Of a stretch of DNA of 64,000 bases, positions 1 through 8,920 are shown one piece after another. Positions within the stretch are counted from its first letter, which is position 1. Each line of letters opens with the position of its first letter. The notes under the pieces are model-generated. The model searched no databases, was not told the origin of the DNA, and worked only from the letters and a program-made list of their open reading frames with translations. This DNA comes from Nocardioides sp. S-1144 (lineage in GTDB: Bacteria > Actinomycetota > Actinomycetes > Propionibacteriales > Nocardioidaceae), in contig NZ_CP040695.2 of assembly GCF_005954645.2 (NCBI RefSeq), positions 992,001 through 1,056,000 of the forward strand, given 5' to 3'. The translations under genes and the position numbers were made by a program.

Positions 1-429
1 ACCGCGAGCCTCGCGGAGTTCCGGCGCCAGGCGCAGGAGACCTTCACCGACCCGCGCGGCTGGCGCGGGCGGGGCGTGCGGTTCCGGCCGGTGGCCGACG
101 GCGGCTCCTTCACCCTCGTGCTGGCCGAGGCGAGCACGGTGCCGTCGTTCTCGAGCGCGTGCAGCGTCGAGTGGAGCTGCCGGGTCGGGCGCTACGTGAT
201 CATCAACCAGACCCGCTGGCGGACCGCGTCGCCGGCGTGGAACCGGTCCCGGCTGTCGCGCCGCGACTACCGGCACATGGTCGTCAACCACGAGACCGGG
301 CACTGGCTCGGCCGGGGACACGCGTCGTGCCCGCGGCCGGGCGCGCTGGCGCCGGTGATGATGCAGCAGTCGAAGGGCACCGGTGGCTGCCGCTTCAACC
401 CGTGGCCCACGGAGTCCGAGCTGCGCTGA
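1..429 (+). CDS. DUF3152 family protein, C-terminal part (5' end outside window)
   Basis: The reading frame is open from the first base and stops at 429, so only the last 142 residues are present. The motif HETGHWLGRGH (HExxHxxGxxH) is a zinc-metalloprotease signature. It is followed by a short C-x-P loop and a Met-containing segment (PVMMQQ) like the Met-turn of metzincin-type folds. The arrangement matches DUF3152 proteins of actinobacteria, which usually carry an N-terminal membrane anchor and act outside the membrane; that part is not visible here. Four cysteines suggest extracellular disulfides. Substrate unknown. The family call is confident; protease activity is inferred from the motif. 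Confidence 0.8.
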   Translation, partial: TASLAEFRRQAQETFTDPRGWRGRGVRFRPVADGGSFTLVLAEASTVPSFSSACSVEWSCRVGRYVIINQTRWRTASPAWNRSRLSRRDYRHMVVNHETGHWLGRGHASCPRPGALAPVMMQQSKGTGGCRFNPWPTESELR

Positions 430-528
430 GGCGCCCCGGACCGCTCCGGCCCGCTCCGCCGCGCTCGAGTCCGCTCGGGCCCGCTCCGGCTGGTTCGCGC
501 GCCGTCCCCGACGCCGTAGGGTGACCGC

Positions 529-1515
529 GTGCGCGAGATCGTGGTCTTCAGCGGCAGCGCGCACCGTGCGCTCGCCTCCGGCATCTGCGAGCGGCTGGGG
601 GTGCCGCTCTCCCCGGTCGAGCTGACCCGGTTCAGCAACGACTGCCTGCAGGCCCAGCTCCAGGCCAACTGCCGTCAGCGCGACGTCTACCTCGTGCAGC
701 CGCTGGTGCCGCCGACGCAGGAGCACCTGATGGAGCTGCTGCTGATGGTGGACGCCGCCCGCGGGGCCTCGGCCGACAAGATCACCGCCGTCATCCCGTA
801 CTACGCCTACGCGCGCTCGGACAAGAAGGACGCCTCGCGGCTCTCGATCGGCGGCCGCCTGGTCGCCGACATGCTCGCGACCGCGGGCGTCGACCGGGTC
901 ATCACCATGACCCTGCACGCGCCGCAGGTGCACGCTTTCTTCTCGGTGCCGGTCGACCACCTGACCGCCCTGGGGGTCCTGGCCGACCACTTCCTCGGGC
1001 AGGACCTCACCAACGCCGTCGTCGTCTCACCCGACTTCGGCAACGCCAAGACCGCCACCCAGTTCGCCCGGCTCCTCGGCCTGCCCGTGGCCGCCGGCAG
1101 CAAGAAGCGCCTGGCCGACGACCGGGTCGTCATCGACGCGATCGTCGGCGACGTCGCGGGCCGGCGGGCGATCGTGCTCGACGACGAGATCGCCACCGGC
1201 GGGTCGATCCTGGAGCTGCTCGACCGCCTGGGCGACCAGGGCTGCGTCGAGGCCGCGGTGGCCTGCACGCACGGGCTCTTCGTCGGCAAGGCCGTCGAGC
1301 GGCTGCGCGGGCACCCGATGATCAGCGAGGTCGTCACCACCGACACCGTGCCGCCGCCGGCGGTCGCCGCGGACTGGCCTGAGCTGCGCGTGCTGTCGGT
1401 CGCCGGGCTCCTCGCCGAGGCCGTGGCGCGGGTGCACGCGGGGGAGTCGGTCGCCAGCCTGTTCGACGACGTCGACCCCACCCTCGGCACGCCGCAGCCG
1501 CGACTGTTCGACTGA
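529..1515 (+). CDS. prs: Ribose-phosphate pyrophosphokinase family protein (divergent)
   Basis: 328 residues, close to the usual 310-330. PRPP synthetase transfers pyrophosphate from ATP to ribose 5-phosphate in the cytoplasm. Recognisable parts are RFSNDCLQ (family RFSDGE), [22 protein letters not shown] with the conserved His at residue 130, [10 protein letters not shown], and the PRPP-binding loop [11 protein letters not shown] (residues 217-226). Several sites differ from the canonical enzyme, notably EIATGGS where MIDTAGT is usual, so this may be a paralogue with altered kinetics or substrate. The GTG start is fixed by TAGGGT at 517-522 with a 6-nt gap, a leaderless-type promoter. Confidence 0.8.
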   Translation: MREIVVFSGSAHRALASGICERLGVPLSPVELTRFSNDCLQAQLQANCRQRDVYLVQPLVPPTQEHLMELLLMVDAARGASADKITAVIPYYAYARSDKKDASRLSIGGRLVADMLATAGVDRVITMTLHAPQVHAFFSVPVDHLTALGVLADHFLGQDLTNAVVVSPDFGNAKTATQFARLLGLPVAAGSKKRLADDRVVIDAIVGDVAGRRAIVLDDEIATGGSILELLDRLGDQGCVEAAVACTHGLFVGKAVERLRGHPMISEVVTTDTVPPPAVAADWPELRVLSVAGLLAEAVARVHAGESVASLFDDVDPTLGTPQPRLFD

Positions 1516-1562
1516 GCGGCAGATCACGGCGGCACCGCCTGCGGCCGTGGGCCCGGACGCCG

Positions 1563-1568
1563 TACCGT
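1563..1568 (+). promoter_or_regulatory. -10 box of leaderless promoter for murI
   Basis: TACCGT ends 8 nt before the GTG at 1577. This spacing is the pattern seen before many genes of this window and it selects GTG 1577 over the in-frame upstream start at 1547, which lies upstream of the box and would not be transcribed. Confidence 0.55.
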
Positions 1569-1576
1569 TACGTCTT

Positions 1577-2422
1577 GTGCCCGCCCCGACCGCGCCCCGG
1601 TGGCCCAGCAGCCCCGCGCTGCGCGAGGCCCCGATCGGCATCTTCGACTCCGGCTTCGGCGGCCTGACGGTCGCGCGGTCGGTCATCGACCAGCTGCCGC
1701 ACGAGTCGATCCTCTACGTCGGGGACACCGCACGTCAGCCCTACGGCCCCAAGCCGATCAGCGAGGTGCGCGAGTACGCCCTGGAGTGCCTCGACCACCT
1801 GGTGCACCAGGGCGTGAAGGCGCTCGTCATCGCCTGCAACTCCGCGAGCGCGGCGATGCTGCGCGACGCGCGCGAGCGCTACGACGTGCCCGTCGTCGAG
1901 GTGATCTACCCCGCGACCCGACGCGCGGTCGCCGCGACGCGCTCCGGCCGGATCGGCGTCATCTGCACCGCGGCGACCGCGGAGTCGATGGCCTACGACG
2001 ACGCCTTCGCGGCCGCGCCGCAGGTCGAGCTCAGCACCCGCTCCTGCCCGCGCTTCGTCGACTTCGTCGAGGCCGGGGTGACGGCCGGCGACGAGCTGAT
2101 CGCCGCCGCCCACGAGTACCTCGACCCGCTGAGCGCCGCCGGCGTCGACACCCTCATCCTCGGCTGCACCCACTACCCGCTGCTGACCGGTGTGATCTCC
2201 TACGTGATGGGCGACGACGTGACCCTCGTCAGCAGCGCCGAGGAGTGTGCGAAGGACGTGTACCGGATGCTGGCCGACACCGACCTGATGCGCGAGACCG
2301 GCGAGCCCTCCTACCGGTTCGTCACCACCGGCTCGCCGGAGGAGTTCGAGAGCATCGGACGCCGGTTCCTCGGACCCGAGATGGTCGGGGCCAGCCAGTT
2401 CGCCGGCGGGCTCGCCCGGTGA
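1577..2422 (+). CDS. murI: Glutamate racemase
   Basis: 281 residues. It interconverts L- and D-glutamate, supplying D-Glu for peptidoglycan. It has the family landmarks [11 protein letters not shown] near residue 20, the catalytic pair ACNSAS (Cys87) and LGCTHYPLL (Cys197), and [11 protein letters not shown]. The start is set at GTG 1577 by the TACCGT box; an in-frame start at 1547 would add ten poorly conserved residues. The stop codon overlaps the GTG of the MBL gene (GTGA), so the two are translationally coupled. In many actinobacteria murI, the MBL gene, rph and rdgB are adjacent; here the last two are displaced by 5.7 kb. Confidence 0.95.
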   Translation: MPAPTAPRWPSSPALREAPIGIFDSGFGGLTVARSVIDQLPHESILYVGDTARQPYGPKPISEVREYALECLDHLVHQGVKALVIACNSASAAMLRDARERYDVPVVEVIYPATRRAVAATRSGRIGVICTAATAESMAYDDAFAAAPQVELSTRSCPRFVDFVEAGVTAGDELIAAAHEYLDPLSAAGVDTLILGCTHYPLLTGVISYVMGDDVTLVSSAEECAKDVYRMLADTDLMRETGEPSYRFVTTGSPEEFESIGRRFLGPEMVGASQFAGGLAR

Positions 2423-3195
2423 GGCTCACCGTGGTCGGCTGCTCCGGCTCCTACCCGGGACCGGAGTCGACGGCGAGCTGCTACCTCGTCGAGGTCGAGG
2501 GTCCCGACGGGGACGACGGCCAGGGATCGCGCACGTGGCGGATCCTGCTCGACCTGGGCAACGGGTCGCTCGGGGCGCTGCAGCGCTACGCCGACGCGCT
2601 CGCCATCGACGCGGTGCTGGTCAGCCACCTGCACGCCGACCACTGTCTCGACCTCTGCGGCTACTACGTGATGCGCAAGTACCACCCCGACGGCGCCCCG
2701 CCGCGGATCCCCGTCTACGGCCCGAGCGGCATCGCCGCGCGGATGGCGCAGGCCTACGACCTGCCGACCGACCCCGGGATGAGCGAGGAGTTCGACTTCG
2801 TCGAGTACGACGGGGCCTTCTCGGTCGGGCCGTTCTCCGTCGAGCCGGTCCCGGTCGAGCACCCGGTCGAGGCGTACGGGATCCGGATCACCGCGAACGG
2901 GACCACGCTCGGCTACAGCGGTGACACCGCGCTGTGCGACGGCGTCGACCGGGTTGCCGCCGACACCGCCCTCTTCCTGTGCGAGGCGTCGTTCCGTGCC
3001 GGCGACGACAACCCGCCGGGGGTCCACCTCACCGGGGCCGACGCCGGGTCGGTCGCCGCGCGCGCCGGCGCGCAGCGGCTCCTGCTCACCCACATCCCGC
3101 CCTGGTTCGACCGCGACGCGATGCTGGTCGAGGCCCGCTCGACCTACGCCGGCCCGGTCGAGCTGGCGTCGGTGGGCGGGGTCCACGAGCTGTAG
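2419..3195 (+). CDS. MBL-fold metallo-hydrolase
   Basis: 258 residues. The HLHADHCLD motif (HxHxDH) and the later GYSGDTA and LLTHIPPW segments provide the usual two-metal ligands of the metallo-beta-lactamase fold, closest in style to RNase Z / cyclic-nucleotide phosphodiesterase-like hydrolases. Its position directly behind murI with a 4-nt GTGA overlap is typical of actinobacteria. The substrate cannot be read from the sequence; a phosphodiesterase role is only inferred from the fold. Cytoplasmic, no signal peptide. Confidence 0.85.
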   Translation: MRLTVVGCSGSYPGPESTASCYLVEVEGPDGDDGQGSRTWRILLDLGNGSLGALQRYADALAIDAVLVSHLHADHCLDLCGYYVMRKYHPDGAPPRIPVYGPSGIAARMAQAYDLPTDPGMSEEFDFVEYDGAFSVGPFSVEPVPVEHPVEAYGIRITANGTTLGYSGDTALCDGVDRVAADTALFLCEASFRAGDDNPPGVHLTGADAGSVAARAGAQRLLLTHIPPWFDRDAMLVEARSTYAGPVELASVGGVHEL

Positions 3196-3283
3196 GACGC
3201 CGCGGGCAGGTCGGGGACGGTCGCGGTCCGCGCCGGTGCGTCGCACCGCCGATCGCCGGTGAGCATCGGGCAGAGTGGCGGCC

Positions 3284-4315
3284 ATGATCAGCGTCGAGGG
3301 ACTGACCCGCGCCTACGGGAGCTTCGTCGCCGTCGACGACGTCACCTTCGCCTGCCGGCCGGGCCGGGTCACCGGCTTCCTCGGCCCCAACGGTGCCGGC
3401 AAGACCACCACGATGCGGGTCCTCGTCGGACTGACCCCGCCCTCGCGCGGCCGGGCGACGATCGGCGGCCTGGAGTACCGCGACATCCAGAACCCCGGAC
3501 GCCACGTCGGGGTCCTGCTCGACGCCGGCGCGCAGCACGGCGGACGCACCGGTCGCGAGATCCTCACCCTCGGCGCGCTCGCCATGGGCCTTCCCACCTC
3601 CCGGGTCGACGACATGCTGCGCCTGGTCGCGCTCACCCCCGACGAGGCGTCGAGGCGGCTGCGGCACTACTCGCTGGGCATGAAGCAGCGTCTCGGCATC
3701 GCCCACGCGCTCCTGGGTGACCCCCAGGTCCTGATCCTCGACGAGCCGGCCAACGGCCTCGACCCGGCCGGCATCCGCTGGATGCGCGGCCTGCTGAAGG
3801 GCTACGCCGACCGCGGCGGCACCGTGCTGCTCTCGAGCCACCTGCTGCACGAGGTGGAGCAGATCGCCGACGAGATGATCCTCATCGGCCGCGGCCGGAT
3901 CGTGGCCCGCGGCGACAAGAAGACCCTCCTCGAGTCGAACCGCGGCACCCGCACCGCGACGACGACCGTCGTGTCCCTCGACAACGCCCGGCTCGCCGAG
4001 GTCCTGGCCGAGCGGGGGCTCGCCGTCACCCCCGGCCCGGCCGCCCTGACCGTCGCGGCCGAGGCGGTCGACGTCGGTCGTGCCGCGGCCGAGCACCAGA
4101 TCGTGCTGACCGACCTCCGGTCGGTGGAGAGCGGGCTCGAGGACCTGTTCCTCGAGCTCACCTCCGCCACCCAGCGCGACGGCCGGCCGCCCGGGGCGCC
4201 GGGGCCGCCGTTCCCCGGCCGGCCCCCGCAGGGCTACCCGGCCCCGCCGGGCTACCCGCCCCCGCCAGGTCCGCCGTCCGGCCACGCGCCGCAACAGCCA
4301 GGAGCTCCCCGATGA
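3284..4315 (+). CDS. ABC transporter ATP-binding protein (copy 1)
   Basis: 343 residues. Walker A GPNGAGKTT, signature YSLGMKQR (LSGGQ variant), Walker B VLILDEPANGLDP and the H-loop SSHLLHE are intact. The C-terminal tail of about 45 residues is rich in Pro and Gly, unusual for an ATPase subunit. It pairs with the permease that begins inside its stop codon (ATGA). It is strikingly similar to the ATPase at 7138-8088, for example sharing GRHVGVLLDAGAQH and GREILT, so the two arose by duplication. This looks like a drug/antibiotic-type (CcmA-like) exporter; substrate unknown. A CAGAGT box at 3271-3276 lies 7 nt before the ATG, which is preferred over an in-frame start at 3275. Confidence 0.9.
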   Translation: MISVEGLTRAYGSFVAVDDVTFACRPGRVTGFLGPNGAGKTTTMRVLVGLTPPSRGRATIGGLEYRDIQNPGRHVGVLLDAGAQHGGRTGREILTLGALAMGLPTSRVDDMLRLVALTPDEASRRLRHYSLGMKQRLGIAHALLGDPQVLILDEPANGLDPAGIRWMRGLLKGYADRGGTVLLSSHLLHEVEQIADEMILIGRGRIVARGDKKTLLESNRGTRTATTTVVSLDNARLAEVLAERGLAVTPGPAALTVAAEAVDVGRAAAEHQIVLTDLRSVESGLEDLFLELTSATQRDGRPPGAPGPPFPGRPPQGYPAPPGYPPPPGPPSGHAPQQPGAPR

Positions 4316-5148
4316 CCGACCTCGGCCGGCCCCCCGGTAGGCCGCACCAGCCGCCGCACCAGTCGCCGAAGCCCCCGACCGGGTCGGCGAGCGTGCCGTT
4401 CACCCGGTGGGTCCACCTCGAGCTCCGCAAGTCGGTCGACACGCTCGCCGGGTTCTGGCTGCTGGTGGTCATCGCGGTCCTCCTCATCATGATCGAGGGG
4501 TTCTTCCTGCTCGTGGGACTGACCTCCGACGACGCCGGGCTCTCCTTCACGATCTTCACCCGGCCGATGGCCTACGTGCTGCAACCGATGGTCGCGACCC
4601 TCACCATCATGCTGGTCACCAGCGAGTGGGGGCAGCGCACGGCGATGGTCACCTTCGCGCTCGAGCCGCGGCGCTCCCGCGTGCTGCTCGCGAAGCTCGT
4701 CGCCGCCTTCACGCTGACCCTTGCCCTGATCGTGGTCCTCCTCGTGGTCGCGACCGTCTGCGCGGCGATGCTCGGGGCCGTCGACGGCAGCAGCTTCGAG
4801 TGGGACCTGGGTCCCGGTGACGTCGTCGGCCTGGTCCTGTTCGAGGCGATCGCGGTCCTGGTCGGCTTCGGGCTCGCGACGTCGATCCTCAACACCCCCG
4901 GCGCGATCGGGGCCTTCCCGGTGATCGCGTACGCGATCCCGTCCGGCCTCGGCCTCGTCGGGCTCTTCTGGGAGGACTTCCGGAGCGTCGGCCGCTTCCT
5001 GAACCTGCAGAGCTCGACCAACCCGGTGCTCACCTGGTCGGTCGACTCCGGGGAGGACTGGGCCCGGCTGGTCGTCGTGCTGCTCGTCTGGGCGGCGGTC
5101 CCGCTCGTGCTCGGTCAGCTCCGGGTCAAGCACGCCGAGGTGAAGTGA
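4312..5148 (+). CDS. ABC-2 type transporter permease (copy 1)
   Basis: 278 residues with about six hydrophobic segments, starting with a Pro/His-rich cytoplasmic leader of about 30 residues and then GFWLLVVIAVLLIMI. The conserved block TSEWGQRTAMVTF, shared with the second permease of the module (TSEWSQRTGLVTF), lies between membrane segments 2 and 3. It overlaps its ATPase gene by 4 nt and has AGGAG upstream, so the two are translated as a unit. The role is inferred: the membrane half of an exporter whose substrate is unknown. Confidence 0.85.
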   Translation: MTDLGRPPGRPHQPPHQSPKPPTGSASVPFTRWVHLELRKSVDTLAGFWLLVVIAVLLIMIEGFFLLVGLTSDDAGLSFTIFTRPMAYVLQPMVATLTIMLVTSEWGQRTAMVTFALEPRRSRVLLAKLVAAFTLTLALIVVLLVVATVCAAMLGAVDGSSFEWDLGPGDVVGLVLFEAIAVLVGFGLATSILNTPGAIGAFPVIAYAIPSGLGLVGLFWEDFRSVGRFLNLQSSTNPVLTWSVDSGEDWARLVVVLLVWAAVPLVLGQLRVKHAEVK

Positions 5149-5161
5149 CACCCGGCCCGAC

Positions 5162-5198
5162 GACCGGGACCCCGGACGACGCGTCCGGGATCCCGGTC
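5162..5198. terminator. Hairpin between convergent genes (GGGATCCCGGTC family)
   Basis: Arms 5162-5178 and 5182-5198 pair over 17 bp with one mismatch around a 3-nt loop. The right arm reaches into the stop codon of the response regulator. It lies between convergent genes and probably ends transcription from both sides. The stem carries the same core as the repeats at 8921, 39606, 39767 and 49900. Confidence 0.7.
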
Positions 5199-5853
5199 AG
5201 TCGACCAGCCCCGCGTCGTGGACGCAGATCGCGATCTGGACCCGGTTGGTGACCCCCAGCTTGTCGAAGACCCGCGACACGTGGGCCTTCACCGTCGGGA
5301 CCGACAGGTAGAGCGACGCCGCGATCTCGGCGTTCGCCAGTCCGCGGCCGATCGCCATGGCGACGTCCCGCTCGCGCTCGGTGAGGGCGGCCAGGCGGCG
5401 CTCGGCCGCCTGGCTGCGGTCGTCGCCACCGTCGTGGCGGACCCGGTCGATGAGGGTCCGGGTGACCGAGGGCGACAGCATCGGGTCCCCGTCGGCCACC
5501 TTGTGGATCGCCGCGACGATGTCGCCGGGCGGGGTGTCCTTGAGCAGGAACCCGTCCGCGCCGACCGCGAGCGCCTCCAGCACGTGGTCGTCGGCGTCGA
5601 ACGTCGTCAGCACGATCACCCGCGGCGGGGCGGGACGCTCCAGCAGGATCCGGGTGGCCTCGATCCCGTTCAGCCTCGGCATCCGGATGTCCATGAGCAC
5701 GACGTCGGGGAGCAGCTCGGCGGCCCGCTGCAGCCCGTCCTGGCCGTCGACGGCCTCGCCGACCACCTCCAGGTCGTCCTGGCCGCCGAGCATCAGCCGG
5801 AGCGCGGACCGGACCAGCGGGTCGTCGTCGACCACGAGAACCTTGGTGCTCAT
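5197..5853 (-). CDS. LuxR/NarL-family response regulator
   Basis: 218 residues. The N-terminal receiver domain has VVDDDPLVR, the phosphoacceptor Asp55 (VVLMDIRMP) and Lys105. A LuxR-type helix-turn-helix occupies about residues 150-215 (LTERERDVAMAIGRGLANAEIA, written here as two parts: LTERERDVAMAI and GRGLANAEIA). It is cotranscribed with the histidine kinase, whose stop overlaps its ATG (ATGA). It lies between the two ABC pairs and probably controls one or both of them, as in many envelope-stress or drug-sensing systems of Gram-positive bacteria; that is inference from position. Confidence 0.92.
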   Translation of the reverse strand: MSTKVLVVDDDPLVRSALRLMLGGQDDLEVVGEAVDGQDGLQRAAELLPDVVLMDIRMPRLNGIEATRILLERPAPPRVIVLTTFDADDHVLEALAVGADGFLLKDTPPGDIVAAIHKVADGDPMLSPSVTRTLIDRVRHDGGDDRSQAAERRLAALTERERDVAMAIGRGLANAEIAASLYLSVPTVKAHVSRVFDKLGVTNRVQIAICVHDAGLVD

Positions 5854-7010
5854 GCCGCCCACGGTATCCACCCCCGCAGGACGAACTCGCCGTGCTCGGT
5901 GCCGTGCACCACGTGCCCGCCGCGCAGGCTGGCCCGCTCGGCGAGCCCGATCAGCCCGAGCCCCGACCCGGGCGTGGCCGAGGGTCCGAACCCGAGCGGG
6001 TTGCGCAGGCTCACGCCGATCCCGTCGTCGGGGGTGCCCGAGACCGCGATGCTCAGCGACGCGCTCGGGGCGTGCTTGCGGGCGTTGGTGATGCCCTCCT
6101 GCACGATGCGGTAGAGCGTCCGCCCGGCGACGTCCGGGACGGCGACGTCGGCGCCCAGGGCGTCGGTGAAGTCGATCCGCATCCCGGAGCGACGCGCCTC
6201 CGCGACGAGGTCGTCGAGGTCGGCGTAGGTCGGCTGGGGGGTGTGCAGCGGGCCGCCGTCGCCGTCGCGCAGGACGCCGAGGACGCCGCGCAGGTCGGTG
6301 AGCGCCTGGTGCGCCGTCTCCCGGATCACCCCGACGCCGTCGCGCAGCTCGTCGGCGCTGAGGTCCTCGCGGTAGCTGAGCGCGCCGGCCCGCATCGAGA
6401 TCTGCGAGATCCGGTGGGCCAGCACGTCGTGCATCTCGCGGGCGATCCGGCCGCGCTCCTCGAGCCGCGACTGGTTGGCCATCAGCTCCTGCTCGGCCTC
6501 GGCGCGCTCGGCGCGGGCGCGCAGCGTCCACAGCAGCTCGCGTCGCGAGCCGATGTACATGCCCCACCCCAGGACCGCCGACAGGAAGGCGATGTTGGAG
6601 AGCAGGGTGACCCACCAGGCCTCGGTCTGGGTCGGCGGGTTGACCTCGGTGAAGGCGTAGGCCGAGACGACCGACAGGACGCCGATGCCCACGACCTGCA
6701 CCCACCGCCGGCGGGTCGCCAGGGAGACCGCGGCCAGCGTGGCCGGCCCCGCGGCCAGCGAGGAGACCGTGCCGAGCAGCGCCGTCGCGAAGGCGACCGG
6801 GACGGGCCAGCGGCGCCGGAAGAAGACCAGCACCAGGGCGGGGACGCCGCACAGGATGTCGATCACGAACCGGGTGTCGGTCTGCAGGTCGGCGATGCTG
6901 ATCCACACGACGCCGCTGATCAGCAGCGAGACGGCGATCCGCCAGGCGTGGCTCCACCACCCCAGCGGCGGTTGGTACTCCTCCGGCCGCGGCCGCCGCA
7001 CGTCTGGCAC
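5850..7010 (-). CDS. NarL-type sensor histidine kinase
   Basis: 386 residues with several membrane helices in the first 155 residues, then a coiled linker, the HisKA_3 dimerisation box REMHDVLAHR (phospho-His194), and an HATPase domain with N-box GITNARKHAP (Asn309) and G-box GSGLGLIGL. There is little extracytoplasmic sequence, as in intramembrane-sensing kinases that work with ABC transporters. GTG start: TAGGCT on this strand (7022-7017) sits exactly 6 nt upstream, so a leaderless transcript is likely. The response regulator follows with an ATGA overlap. Confidence 0.92.
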   Translation of the reverse strand: MPDVRRPRPEEYQPPLGWWSHAWRIAVSLLISGVVWISIADLQTDTRFVIDILCGVPALVLVFFRRRWPVPVAFATALLGTVSSLAAGPATLAAVSLATRRRWVQVVGIGVLSVVSAYAFTEVNPPTQTEAWWVTLLSNIAFLSAVLGWGMYIGSRRELLWTLRARAERAEAEQELMANQSRLEERGRIAREMHDVLAHRISQISMRAGALSYREDLSADELRDGVGVIRETAHQALTDLRGVLGVLRDGDGGPLHTPQPTYADLDDLVAEARRSGMRIDFTDALGADVAVPDVAGRTLYRIVQEGITNARKHAPSASLSIAVSGTPDDGIGVSLRNPLGFGPSATPGSGLGLIGLAERASLRGGHVVHGTEHGEFVLRGWIPWAA

Positions 7011-7016
7011 CGGCCC

Positions 7017-7022
7017 AGCCTA
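7017..7022 (-). promoter_or_regulatory. -10 box of leaderless promoter for the kinase-regulator operon
   Basis: TAGGCT on the minus strand, 6 nt before the GTG at 7010. The divergent ABC gene begins at 7138, so a 127-nt shared region would hold control sites for both directions. Confidence 0.55.
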
Positions 7023-7137
7023 GGGACCCAGGGCCCGGCCGGCATCGTCCCGCGGGAGTCGGGAGCCCCTACTTTGGTCGCGGGGGTCGATCCGCGCGTC
7101 CGATGTGCCGCGCCGCCACCCCGGGGAGGATGACGCC

Positions 7138-8088
7138 ATGATCGAAGTAAGCGGACTCACCCGCACCTACGGCGGGTTCACCGCCGTCGACGACGTCAGC
7201 TTCAGCTGTGCCCCCGGCCGGGTCACCGGCTTCCTGGGGCCGAACGGTGCCGGCAAGACCACCACGATGCGGATCATGGTCGGCCTGACGCCGCCCAGCA
7301 GCGGCCGCGTCACCATCGGCGGGCACCTCTACCGCGACATCCCGAACCCCGGGCGCCACGTGGGGGTCCTGCTCGACGCCGGCGCCCAGCACGCCGGCCG
7401 CTCGGGTCGCGAGATCCTCACGATCGGCGCCCGGACGATGGGCCTGCCCGACAGCCGGGTCGACGAGATGCTCGCCATGGTCTCCCTCAGCGACGAGGAG
7501 GCCGGGCGCCGGCTGCGCAACTACTCGCTCGGCATGAAGCAGCGCCTCGGCATCGCCCACGCCCTGCTGGGCGACCCCGAGGTGCTGATCCTCGACGAGC
7601 CGGCCAACGGTCTCGACCCCGCCGGCATCCGGTGGATGCGCGACCTGCTCAAGGGCTACGCCCACCGCGGCGGCACCGTGCTGCTGTCGAGCCACCTGCT
7701 CAACGAGGTCGAGCTCGTCGCCGACGAGCTGATCCTCATCGGCCGCGGCAAGATCGTCGCGCAGGGCGACAAGAAGAGCCTCGGAGCGCTCGACGCCCAG
7801 GTGAGCTCGCTGGTCACCGCGCTCGACCCCGCCGCGCTGGTCCGCGGCCTCGAGGCCGAGGGCTACCGCGTCGCGCCCGAGGGCGAGGGCTTCCGCGTCA
7901 ACGCCAGCACCGCCGACGTCGGCCGTGCCGCACTCGAGCACCTGATCGTGCTCACCGACCTCCGGGACGGCGCCGCCGGGCTCGAGGACCTCTTCCTCGA
8001 GCTCACCGCCGACACCCAGCGCGAGGTCGCCCCGGGCGCCCCCGCCGCCCCCGCCGCCCCCGCCGCCCCGGAAGGAGCCCACCGATGA
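7138..8088 (+). CDS. ABC transporter ATP-binding protein (copy 2)
   Basis: 316 residues. Walker A GPNGAGKTT, signature YSLGMKQR, Walker B VLILDEPANGLDP and H-loop SSHLLNE are intact. Most of its N-terminal 230 residues match the copy 1 ATPase closely. The tail is shorter and made of Ala-Pro repeats (APAAPAAPAAP) instead of Pro-Gly. Unlike copy 1 it has a strong ribosome binding site, GGGGAGGA about 7 nt before the ATG, so it has a leadered mRNA. The permease starts within its stop codon. Confidence 0.9.
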   Translation: MIEVSGLTRTYGGFTAVDDVSFSCAPGRVTGFLGPNGAGKTTTMRIMVGLTPPSSGRVTIGGHLYRDIPNPGRHVGVLLDAGAQHAGRSGREILTIGARTMGLPDSRVDEMLAMVSLSDEEAGRRLRNYSLGMKQRLGIAHALLGDPEVLILDEPANGLDPAGIRWMRDLLKGYAHRGGTVLLSSHLLNEVELVADELILIGRGKIVAQGDKKSLGALDAQVSSLVTALDPAALVRGLEAEGYRVAPEGEGFRVNASTADVGRAALEHLIVLTDLRDGAAGLEDLFLELTADTQREVAPGAPAAPAAPAAPEGAHR

Positions 8089-8900
8089 CCACCAACGCCC
8101 CCGAGCGCCGCACGATCGACATCTCGCGCACCGAGGCCATCCCGTTCAGCCGCCTGGTGAAGGTCGAGTGGCGCAAGATGCTCGACACCCGGGGCGGGTT
8201 CTGGCTGCTCGCGATCACCGGGGTGCTGCTGGTCTTCGCCGTGGCGATCGTGCTGCTCGTCATCGGCCTCGACGACGGGGTGCGGGTCGGTGCCTTCGAC
8301 TGGTCCACCATCCTCACCATCCCGCTCTCGCTGCTCCTCCCGGTCTTCGCGATCCAGAGCGTCACGAGCGAGTGGAGCCAGCGCACGGGCCTGGTCACCT
8401 TCTCCCTCGAGCCGCACCGGATCCGGGTCCTGCTGGCGAAGGTGTCCGCGGTGATCCTGCTGGTGCTGAGCACGATCGTCGTGGCCATCGCGCTCGGCGC
8501 GGTCGCGAACGTGGTCGGCGCCCAGATCGGCGGCTACGACGCCCGCTGGAACCTCGAGGTCTCCACCCTGGCCGCGACCGTCTTCGTGCAGCTCGTCTAC
8601 TTCCTGATGGCCTTCGGCATCGGCATGGTCCTGCTCAGCACCCCCGCCGCGATCGCGATCTTCTACGTGGTGGCGCTGCTGCTGCCGTTCATGGTCTACG
8701 GCACCCTCTACGCTCTCTTCGACTGGGCGCAGGACTTCATCCCGTGGATCGACCTGCAGTTCGCGACGGCGCCGCTGCTCGACCCGAGCGACTCGGTCTC
8801 GACCACCAACGTCGCCCAGATGGTCGTGGCCTGCACGATCTGGGTCGTGGTGCCGCTCGTGCTGGGCTCGCGCCGCGTGCTGAGCTCCGAGCCGAAGTAG
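8085..8900 (+). CDS. ABC-2 type transporter permease (copy 2)
   Basis: 271 residues, about six membrane segments beginning at GGFWLLAITGVLLVFA. It is paralogous to the permease at 4312 (shared KMLDTRGGFWLL-like opening, TSEWSQRT block and closing VPLVLG segment) but has diverged more than the ATPases. ATGA overlap with the ATPase gene and AAGGAG upstream indicate coupling. Last gene of the inserted transporter module; a perfect hairpin follows. Confidence 0.85.
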   Translation: MTTNAPERRTIDISRTEAIPFSRLVKVEWRKMLDTRGGFWLLAITGVLLVFAVAIVLLVIGLDDGVRVGAFDWSTILTIPLSLLLPVFAIQSVTSEWSQRTGLVTFSLEPHRIRVLLAKVSAVILLVLSTIVVAIALGAVANVVGAQIGGYDARWNLEVSTLAATVFVQLVYFLMAFGIGMVLLSTPAAIAIFYVVALLLPFMVYGTLYALFDWAQDFIPWIDLQFATAPLLDPSDSVSTTNVAQMVVACTIWVVVPLVLGSRRVLSSEPK

Positions 8901-8920
8901 CCCCACCCGCACCGTCACCC

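Noticed and set aside
5197..6960. 587-codon minus-strand frame covering both regulator and kinase
   Set aside because: It is the regulator frame extended through the kinase gene in the wrong frame; ATGA overlap shows two separate genes.
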